The notes beneath the pieces were generated by a model that was not told the DNA's origin, did not search any database, and saw only the letters and a program-made list of their open reading frames with translations. The translations under genes were made by a program, and so were the position numbers. Shown piece by piece: positions 7,227 through 11,196 of a stretch of 11,196 bases of DNA. Every line of letters begins with the position of its first letter. The first letter of the stretch is position 1. Source of the DNA: UBA11855 sp964591705 (GTDB lineage Archaea; Thermoproteota; Bathyarchaeia; Bathyarchaeales; Bathycorpusculaceae); the NCBI GenBank assembly GCA_964591705.1, contig CAZQCX010000045.1, forward strand, positions 1 to 11,196, given 5' to 3'.

Positions 7227-7608
7227 TGGGTAGCAATTATCCTTTCCAAGGAGGGCATTTAAGTGTTTGCCAAATCCGATGACCTTGGCGTGGTACTTCT
7301 TGAATGTTATTAGCGTTTTTATACATCCGGAGCCTTCGCAGTCTTTTTCACCACGATAAGTCTAATCTCGCGCGTAACCCGCGGAGCAAACAAAGCTTGT
7401 GGCTCAGCTTTTATTCACCTGCTTCCACTAACGCTGCCCATCAGCAAACCGTTTTGGACAGGTGGAGGACATGGCACCACGCAACAAAGAAAGGACTATC
7501 GCGAACAATGTCGCTTCGAAGCCCAGTTATGGTTTGTTCTGTTTGCCTTGCAACTCTTATCATGTAGACAGCTTTCATCTACGGTCTGCTTGCAACTGCC
7601 TCCTAAAC
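7227..7608. other. Intergenic region between nicotinate phosphoribosyltransferase and the thiolase-like gene
   Basis: About 380 bases with no convincing long gene. It holds the two candidate promoter boxes for the thiolase-like gene, an imperfect hairpin at 7384-7405 (arms GAGC/GCTC enclosing ACAA/TTGT), and the small ORF starting at 7471. An 87-codon open frame from an ATG at 7304 on the plus strand lacks a ribosome binding site, lies across the promoter, and has unremarkable composition, so it is not called. Confidence 0.5.
7255..7272 (-). promoter_or_regulatory. Candidate promoter for the thiolase-like/HMG-CoA synthase operon
   Basis: The minus strand reads GGCAAACACTTAAATGCC: a BRE-like GGCAAAC, then a TTAAAT box, bounded by complementary GGCA/TGCC ends that could also serve an operator. 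Initiation about 26 bases on, near 7235, would give a leader of only about 12 bases before the GTG at 7223. A second box (TGTATAAAAAC at about 7315-7325) could start a longer leader of roughly 70 bases. Which is used is not decidable here. Confidence 0.45.
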
Positions 7609-7635
7609 TCAGAAAACCTCCATTTCTGTCTCTGA
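7471..7635 (+). CDS. Candidate small cysteine-rich protein (54 residues)
   Basis: An ATG at 7471 follows AGGTGGAGGAC, a strong Shine-Dalgarno-like sequence, which is notable in an otherwise empty region. The product would begin MAPRNKERTIANNVASKPSY and contains a CLPC pair (residues 24 and 27) and a CNC pair (41 and 43) with nearby His residues, which might bind a metal. It runs convergently into the last 27 bases of the nicotinate phosphoribosyltransferase gene. A possible TATA-like CTTTTATTC lies about 60 bases upstream. The C-terminal half shows no clear domain and I recognise no family. It could be chance; conservation in relatives would decide. Confidence 0.22.
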   Translation: MAPRNKERTIANNVASKPSYGLFCLPCNSYHVDSFHLRSACNCLLNSENLHFCL

Positions 7636-9003
7636 AAGTTCTTTCTTCAAATTTCTTATCAGTGCTTCTAGAGCTTTGCTCAATTCCACGGGATATTCCT
7701 GAGGGTTTGTTAGCTGCTTATGCTTTGCAGGCAGCTTGGAGAGGTTTTCTGAAGCCCGACTCCGAATCTCCTTCAGAGTTGGAAATTTATAAACTGTTTT
7801 ACCTTTCTCCATCACTTTAACAAGCAGGGGTTCCGCGTTCACTGTCTCTTCGGCGAGAGCGATCATGTCCTTCCTACAGTTGCCTTGTCTATCTCTGAAC
7901 CGGAAAACCTGTTTTCTACCTGGCAGTGTATTCTTCCCCTCACTCAGTTTCATTATTGGCAGGAAGTTGCCTCGCGCATTTTGTGTTTCACTTAATTTGT
8001 AGATTACATCAATGTAGGGTTTGTCAGCGGAAGTTCCCATTTTTGTCCCCACCCCAAACGAGTCAATTCTTCCCCCTTTCGCTATCAAGTCAGCTATTCG
8101 GTACTCGTCAAGGTCTCCGCTCACGAAAATCTTAACATAGTCTAGTCCGTTGCTGTCCAGCAGTTCGCGAACTTTTTTGCTTGTTTCCGCCATGTCTCCG
8201 CTGTCCAATCTAACTCCACCCAGTTTGTAGCCTTTCTTTTCCAGTTCTTTGGCTATCAGCACTGCTTTCTCTGCGCCGGCAAGATCGTTGTAGGTATCTA
8301 TGAGGAGGGTTGATTTATCTGGAAATGTTTTCGTGAAAGCTCTGAACGCATCGATTTCCCTATCGAATGACATTATGAAGCTGTGCGCCATTGTCCCGAA
8401 AACTGGAATCTCGTATTCGGAGCCCGCCAGAACATTGGATGTTCCGTGGCATCCCGCTATGTAACTGCATCTTGCCACTTTCATTCCTGCATCAACCCCG
8501 TGTACTCTGCGCAAGCCAAATTCTACGACTGGTTTGCCCGACGCTGCTTGGACTACTCGAGAGGCTTTTGTGGCAATCGTAGTCTGCAGGTTTATGGTGT
8601 TAAGCAAGAAAGTCTCGACGAGTTGGGCTTCTATTATCGGGGCCGTGATGCGAACCAATGGTTCACAGGGAAAGGCCACTGTCCCTTCAGGCATTGCCCA
8701 AACGTCGCCTGTAAATTTGAAGTCATGGAGGAGATAGCCAAGGAATTTTTCGCTGAACCCCAGCCGTCCTAGGAACGCCAGATGTTTTTTAGTGAACTTC
8801 ATATTCTCCAAGAAGTGCAAAATTTGCTCCAGTCCTGCAATTAGGAGATAACCTCTGTTCTCCGGCAGTCTCCGTACAAACAGGTCAAAGGTTGCAGGTT
8901 GAAACCTGTCGTTGTCGAAGTAGCTGGCGCACATGCTCAATTCATAAAGGTCGGTGAACATGCTCATATTTTCTTCTTTCAAAGAACGCAGGTAAGGACA
9001 CAT
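7609..9003 (-). CDS. pncB: Nicotinate phosphoribosyltransferase
   Basis: Joins nicotinate to PRPP, with ATP hydrolysis, to make nicotinate mononucleotide in the Preiss-Handler NAD salvage pathway; cytoplasmic. Family signatures appear in order: FTDLYELSMCASYF (16-29), FDLFVRRLPENRGYLL (39-54), EFGLRRVHG (161-169), YIAGCHGTSN (181-190), GTMAHSFIMSF (203-213) with the conserved His207, LLIDTYND (233-240), GGVRLDSGDM (262-271) and DSFGVGTKMGTS (314-325). At 464 residues it is a normal length. The C-terminal 50 residues are a charged helical tail. The ATG at 9003 is preferred although a second ATG occurs at codon 13 (8967): a BRE/TATA element lies about 26-31 bases upstream of 9003, so transcription should start at or next to this ATG and the mRNA would be leaderless. 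No ribosome binding site precedes it. It is divergent from aIF1. Confidence 0.95.
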   Translation of the reverse strand: MCPYLRSLKEENMSMFTDLYELSMCASYFDNDRFQPATFDLFVRRLPENRGYLLIAGLEQILHFLENMKFTKKHLAFLGRLGFSEKFLGYLLHDFKFTGDVWAMPEGTVAFPCEPLVRITAPIIEAQLVETFLLNTINLQTTIATKASRVVQAASGKPVVEFGLRRVHGVDAGMKVARCSYIAGCHGTSNVLAGSEYEIPVFGTMAHSFIMSFDREIDAFRAFTKTFPDKSTLLIDTYNDLAGAEKAVLIAKELEKKGYKLGGVRLDSGDMAETSKKVRELLDSNGLDYVKIFVSGDLDEYRIADLIAKGGRIDSFGVGTKMGTSADKPYIDVIYKLSETQNARGNFLPIMKLSEGKNTLPGRKQVFRFRDRQGNCRKDMIALAEETVNAEPLLVKVMEKGKTVYKFPTLKEIRSRASENLSKLPAKHKQLTNPQEYPVELSKALEALIRNLKKELSETEMEVF

Positions 9004-9024
9004 GCAGTATACTGCGATTGCGAG

Positions 9025-9040
9025 AAAATTTATCCCTTTC
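9025..9040 (-). promoter_or_regulatory. BRE/TATA promoter of pncB (predicts a leaderless mRNA)
   Basis: The minus strand reads GAAAGGGATAAATTTT, a purine-rich BRE followed by an AT box centred near 9030. The expected start point 26 bases downstream is about 9004, essentially the A of the ATG at 9003. Confidence 0.65.
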
Positions 9041-9073
9041 CAATGGTTGTTCTATCTCCAAAAAGTGGAAGCG

Positions 9074-9089
9074 CGTTTCCTAAGAAACG
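9074..9089. promoter_or_regulatory. Perfect 6-bp dyad between divergent pncB and aIF1 promoters
   Basis: CGTTTC and GAAACG are separated by CTAA, giving a 16-bp near-palindrome about 40 bases upstream of the pncB TATA box. The size and position suit a dimeric regulator, possibly one that senses NAD or niacin status, but no known operator is recognised. Confidence 0.35.
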
Positions 9090-9125
9090 GCAATTCTGAC
9101 CACATTTTGTTTTCCGTCGGCTCTA

Positions 9126-9161
9126 GACTGGCTTTTTGTCGAAAGTGAGACAAATTCAGTC
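9126..9161. repeat. Imperfect inverted repeat upstream of aIF1
   Basis: Arms GACTG (9126-9130) plus TTTGTC (9135-9140) pair with GACAAA (9149-9154) plus CAGTC (9157-9161), interrupted by a small internal loop and an 8-base centre. It lies about 35 bases upstream of the aIF1 TATA box and far from any stop codon, so an operator is more likely than a terminator. Its role is unknown. Confidence 0.4.
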
Positions 9162-9192
9162 CAGTAGGCTATAGAACCTGAATCAGCAGTTT

Positions 9193-9206
9193 GAAACTTT
9201 TATATA
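9193..9206 (+). promoter_or_regulatory. BRE/TATA promoter of aIF1
   Basis: GAAACTTTTATATA is a textbook archaeal BRE plus TATA box. Initiation about 26 bases downstream, near 9229, would leave about 7 bases before the ATG at 9236. It would exclude the upstream in-frame starts at 9191 and 9218. Confidence 0.8.
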
Positions 9207-9235
9207 CGTCAAAGATGATGAGAGGTTTGAGAGTC

Positions 9236-9544
9236 ATGGCTGAAGTTTGTCCGACATGCGGGCTTCCAAAGGACTTATGTGTTTGTGGAGAAATAGAGAA
9301 AGAGCAACAACGTATTCGAATCAGACTCGAGACAAGAAAGTTTGGCAGACCAACCACAATAATTGATGGTATAGACGATCGCAACTCAGCCCTTGCAGGA
9401 ATTTCGCATAAACTAAAGGCTTACTGTGCCTGTGGGGGAACTGCGAAAAACGGTCAAATTATGTTGCAGGGCGACCACCGTGAAAGAGTCCGCGAATACC
9501 TTATGAAAACCGGTTATCCCGAAGAGAACATAGAGCTCCAATAG
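9236..9544 (+). CDS. sui1: Archaeal translation initiation factor aIF1 (SUI1 family)
   Basis: aIF1 binds the small ribosomal subunit near the P site and promotes accurate start-codon selection. The 102-residue product opens with a short cysteine knuckle (CPTCGLPKDLCVC, residues 5-17) typical of archaeal members. The SUI1 domain follows: IRIRLETRKFGRPTTIIDGID, then LAGISHKLKAYCACGGTAKNGQIMLQGDH and VREYLMKTGYPEENIEL. All landmark segments are intact and the length matches the family (about 100). The same frame opens earlier, at 9191, but those codons overlap the TATA box and would lie upstream of the transcript start, so ATG 9236 is chosen. The mRNA would have a very short leader. A small zinc-ribbon gene follows 26 bases later and is probably co-transcribed. 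Confidence 0.97.
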   Translation: MAEVCPTCGLPKDLCVCGEIEKEQQRIRIRLETRKFGRPTTIIDGIDDRNSALAGISHKLKAYCACGGTAKNGQIMLQGDHRERVREYLMKTGYPEENIELQ

Positions 9545-9570
9545 TAACCCCGCGAGAGTGCTTGGCCCAC

Positions 9571-9789
9571 ATGAAGAAGCTGGAGAACATACGTGAAGTG
9601 TTCAAAACGATGAAATATCGCAAACCGTCAAACATCTTTTGCCCAAGATGCGCCAGTCCAGAAATAAGCCTCTCCAGTAATTTTGACATCTGGCTTACTC
9701 CAAAGAAATACATATGCAACAGCTGTGGCTACTTTGGTCCCGTGGTTATGGAACTTGAGAAGATAGAGGAAGAGAAGGAAAAGGTTTAG
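9571..9789 (+). CDS. Small zinc-ribbon protein, function unknown
   Basis: A 72-residue protein with two Cys pairs, CPRC (24-27) and CNSC (49-52), spaced like a zinc ribbon. The conserved-looking SNFDIWLTPKKYIC between them and GYFGPVVMELE after the second pair are also distinctive. The N-terminal 20 residues are basic (KKLENIREVFKTMKYRKP), and the tail (EKIEEEKEKV) is acidic and helical. I do not recognise a characterised family; the ribbon could bind nucleic acid or a protein partner in transcription or translation. It begins 26 bases after aIF1 and is likely co-transcribed. A TTG at 9562 would add three residues; it lies almost on top of the GAGAGTG stretch, so ATG 9571 is preferred. Its stop codon overlaps the stop codon of TFB on the other strand. 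Confidence 0.72.
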   Translation: MKKLENIREVFKTMKYRKPSNIFCPRCASPEISLSSNFDIWLTPKKYICNSCGYFGPVVMELEKIEEEKEKV

Positions 9790-10724
9790 TCAGGCAACTC
9801 CAGATTCAGTTGCTTCTTGAGGGTCTTGTATCGATTTCTGACGGTTACTTCAGTAACGCCTGCAGCCTCAGCGATGTCTTTTTGGGTTTTTTTCTCATCG
9901 GTCTTTAAGCAGGCTATGTAAAGTGCGGCAGCGGCCAGACCCATGGGGTCTTTGCCAGCAGCTGCCCTTCTTCTTCTTGCGTCTCTGAGAATCTGAATGG
10001 CTAACCCTTGAGTTTTTCCAGATATTCCTGTTCTTTCCGCGATTTTTGACACGTAGGTCAGCGGGTCTGCGATTGGCATGTGCACCTCGAGTTCACGAAG
10101 AAGCAGTCTGTAGCATCGAGCAACGTCTTTCTTGTCAACGAGGCTAGCTTCGGCGATTTCGCGTAGTGTTCTTGGTGTTCCGCTTCCACGACACGCAGCG
10201 TAGAGGGCTGCTGCAGCTATTGCCGCTATTGATCTTCCGCGTACTAGTCCTTTGTCGAGGGCTTTTCGGTAGACTACGGCTGCTTTTTCTTTTATTGGTG
10301 GTGGTATGTAGACTTTGTCTGAGAGCCTGTCGAGTTCGGCCATGGCTTGGGCGAGGTTTCTGTCGATTGATGAGTGTACTCTTGAGCGGATCTGCCATTT
10401 TCTTAGGCGCCACATTTGAAGACGTGTGGCCAGGGGTAATTTTCTTCCGAATGCATCACGATCCACTTGGCTGATTGCTGTGGATAGTCCTTTATCGTGA
10501 ACGCTGTATGAGGTGGGTACACCTACACGACTTCTGGATGCTTTCTCTTCCTGGGTAAAGGCGCGCCATTCTGGTCCTTTATCCATCATTTGTTCGTATA
10601 GAACGAGACCGCAATCGCCGCAGACGGTTTCTCCTGTGTCATAATCATGAACTAGGTTATCGCTTCCGCACTCTGGACACTTGTCAACCAAGCGTTGATG
10701 CGTACGGGAGGTATTCTTGCTCAA
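9786..10724 (-). CDS. tfb: Transcription initiation factor B (TFB, TFIIB homologue)
   Basis: TFB binds the TBP-DNA complex and the BRE and recruits RNA polymerase. The 312-residue protein is complete. It has an N-terminal zinc ribbon (Cys16, Cys19, Cys35, Cys38 in CPECG and CGDCG), then the B-reader and linker with GPEWRAFTQEE, SRVGVPTSYSVHDKGLST and QMWRLRKWQ (about 41-110). Two cyclin-like repeats follow, about 120-205 (AAALYAACR, TLREIAEASLVDKKDVARCYRLL) and 215-305 (AAALYIACL, TQKDIAEAAGVTEVTVRNRYKTL). The last segment is the BRE-recognition helix-turn-helix. The start is TTG: an in-frame TAG lies three codons upstream, and AAAGGTG precedes the TTG by 9 bases. Its promoter lies about 110 bases upstream. 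It converges on, and overlaps by 4 bases, the zinc-ribbon gene. No unusual domain losses are seen; archaea often have several TFBs, so this may be one of a set. Confidence 0.98.
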   Translation of the reverse strand: MSKNTSRTHQRLVDKCPECGSDNLVHDYDTGETVCGDCGLVLYEQMMDKGPEWRAFTQEEKASRSRVGVPTSYSVHDKGLSTAISQVDRDAFGRKLPLATRLQMWRLRKWQIRSRVHSSIDRNLAQAMAELDRLSDKVYIPPPIKEKAAVVYRKALDKGLVRGRSIAAIAAAALYAACRGSGTPRTLREIAEASLVDKKDVARCYRLLLRELEVHMPIADPLTYVSKIAERTGISGKTQGLAIQILRDARRRRAAAGKDPMGLAAAALYIACLKTDEKKTQKDIAEAAGVTEVTVRNRYKTLKKQLNLELPD

Positions 10725-10733
10725 GTTTAGCTA

Positions 10734-10740
10734 CACCTTT
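10734..10740 (-). promoter_or_regulatory. Ribosome binding site for the TTG start of TFB
   Basis: On the minus strand AAAGGTG ends 9 bases before the TTG at 10724. An in-frame TAG at 10733-10731 rules out a longer product. Confidence 0.6.
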
Positions 10741-10834
10741 ATCTGCGCGAAAGGACCGTCATAACGTCGTCGCTTTCACGGGAATCAGAAAACAAGACAT
10801 TCGGCTCGCGCAGTCTATGCCCTTCAGCAATTCT

Positions 10835-10850
10835 AATATATAAGTTTTAT
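10835..10850 (-). promoter_or_regulatory. BRE/TATA promoter of TFB
   Basis: The minus strand reads ATAAAACTTATATATT, an A-rich BRE followed by a TATA box. Initiation near 10812 would give a leader of about 85-90 bases. The box is nearly symmetric (AATATATAAG on the plus strand), but the A-rich flank favours the TFB direction. Confidence 0.6.
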
Positions 10851-11016
10851 GGCGACCGCATAGAGATTCATGCGATGATTTCTCAATGCTGAATTATGAT
10901 AAAGTTCAGAAATAGTTTGAATCGGACATTCCCTGATACGCCACGAGTTTTCCTAGCGAACCTGAACAAACCAGCAAACGAATTAGTCCAGCTTGAATAG
11001 CCACATCCCTCACGAG

Positions 11017-11043
11017 CATGCTGATACATTGGAGACCAGCATG
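11017..11043 (+). repeat. Inverted repeat able to form a 7-bp hairpin
   Basis: CATGCTG (11017-11023) and CAGCATG (11037-11043) are perfect complements around a 13-base loop, extendable by one G-T pair. No T-run follows, so it is not a standard terminator. It lies about 80 bases before the tRNA gene. Its role is unknown. Confidence 0.45.
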
Positions 11044-11122
11044 TGAGAACGCTTATTAGAACGTGGGAAGCTTAACGACGAAGAAGAAAGCAAGTAAAGT
11101 GCAAAGCAGACAGGTTTGCTGA

Positions 11123-11195
11123 AGCCCGGTGGTGTAGTGGCCAAGCATAGCGGGCTTTGGACCCGCCGACGAGAGTTCGAATCTCTCCCGGGCTA
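11123..11195 (+). tRNA. trnQ: tRNA-Gln, anticodon TTG
   Basis: A 73-base cloverleaf with all parts matched. The acceptor AGCCCGG pairs with CCGGGCT, the D-arm loop AGTGGCCAA closes the GTGT/GCAT stem, the anticodon stem GCGGG/CCCGC encloses CTTTGGA (anticodon TTG, reads CAA, and CAG by wobble), and T-stem GAGAG/CTCTC encloses TTCGAAT. The discriminator is A. No intron is present. The A1-U72 first pair is the archaeal tRNA-Gln form, in keeping with charging by GluRS followed by GatDE amidation. The single C after the discriminator is the last base of the window, so whether CCA is encoded cannot be seen. Confidence 0.97.
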
Positions 11196-11196
11196 C

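Larger units (their letters stand above)
10741..11122. other. Intergenic region between TFB and tRNA-Gln
   Basis: About 380 bases without a convincing gene. It contains the TFB promoter and leader, a hairpin-forming repeat at 11017-11043, and a 34-codon open frame at 10896-11000 on the plus strand with no ribosome binding site. No clear tRNA promoter box was found at the expected distance before 11123. Confidence 0.5.

Noticed and set aside
7384..7405. Hairpin followed by AGCTTTTATT, resembling a plus-strand intrinsic terminator.
   Set aside because: There is no plus-strand gene upstream for it to terminate, the stem is broken by unpaired bases, and the T-run is short.
7304..7567. 87-codon plus-strand open frame over the thiolase-like promoter region.
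   Set aside because: No ribosome binding site, lies across promoter elements used by the opposite strand, and its composition (many Ser, Arg, Leu, His) looks like translated non-coding DNA.
8383..8772. 129-codon plus-strand open frame.
   Set aside because: It lies wholly opposite the conserved core of pncB and has no family resemblance; it is an antisense shadow.
9191..9235. A longer aIF1 starting at TTG 9191 or ATG 9218.
   Set aside because: These codons overlap or precede the predicted transcript start set by the TATA box at 9198-9206, and aIF1 proteins normally begin just before the Cys knuckle.
10872..10936. Possible C/D box sRNA: GCGATGA (C), CTGA at 10889 (D'), ATGATAA (C'), CTGA at 10933 (D).
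   Set aside because: Both C-type boxes have one mismatch, the C'-to-D interval is 30 bases instead of about 12, and there is no terminal stem. CTGA is too short to be meaningful alone.
10896..11000. 34-codon plus-strand open frame beginning MIKFRNSLNRTFPD.
   Set aside because: No ribosome binding site, no recognisable domain, and a frame this short is expected by chance. It is mentioned only as content of the intergenic region.
11123..11196. tRNA-Gln as an integration (att) site.
   Set aside because: No integrase, no repeated tRNA fragment and no change of base composition is visible; the window ends one base after the gene, so the flank cannot be examined.

Overview
This window is chromosomal DNA of an archaeon. 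It carries a complete transcription factor B, the archaeal initiation factor aIF1, an archaeal-type OB-fold single-stranded DNA-binding protein, a two-subunit 2-oxoacid:ferredoxin oxidoreductase, and a tRNA-Gln with an A1-U72 end pair. BRE/TATA-like promoters sit at the expected distances from several genes. Moderate GC, frequent TTG starts, a crenarchaeal-style C-terminal tail on the HMG-CoA synthase and the fused gamma-alpha oxidoreductase subunit suggest the Thermoproteota/Bathyarchaeia side of the archaea. That placement is inference only.

Layout. Positions 1-2752 (+) hold the alpha subunit (5' end outside the window) and beta subunit of a 2-oxoacid:ferredoxin oxidoreductase, overlapping by 11 bases. 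Positions 2803-7223 (-) read, in transcription order: a thiolase-family protein, a DUF35-HMG-CoA synthase fusion that overlaps it by 11 bases, a membrane protein with Yip1-like features and a large outside domain, and a one-domain SSB. Positions 7227-7608 are mostly non-coding, with one small candidate ORF. Positions 7609-9003 (-) encode nicotinate phosphoribosyltransferase. Positions 9236-9789 (+) encode aIF1 and a small zinc-ribbon protein, and the latter ends tail to tail, overlapping, with TFB (9786-10724, -). About 400 bases follow without a convincing gene, and the window closes with tRNA-Gln(TTG).

How the genes work together. The oxidoreductase makes acyl-CoA and reduced ferredoxin from 2-oxoacids. 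The thiolase/HMG-CoA synthase pair resembles the archaeal mevalonate-entry complex, which converts acetyl-CoA to acetoacetyl-CoA and then HMG-CoA for isoprenoid lipids. However, the thiolase-family member lacks the recognisable catalytic residues, while the HMG-CoA synthase domain keeps its Cys/Glu/His set. The pair may therefore be a synthase with a pseudo-thiolase partner, or a different carbon-carbon bond-forming enzyme. This is the most interesting point in the window. The right half is core information processing (aIF1, TFB, tRNA) plus NAD salvage.
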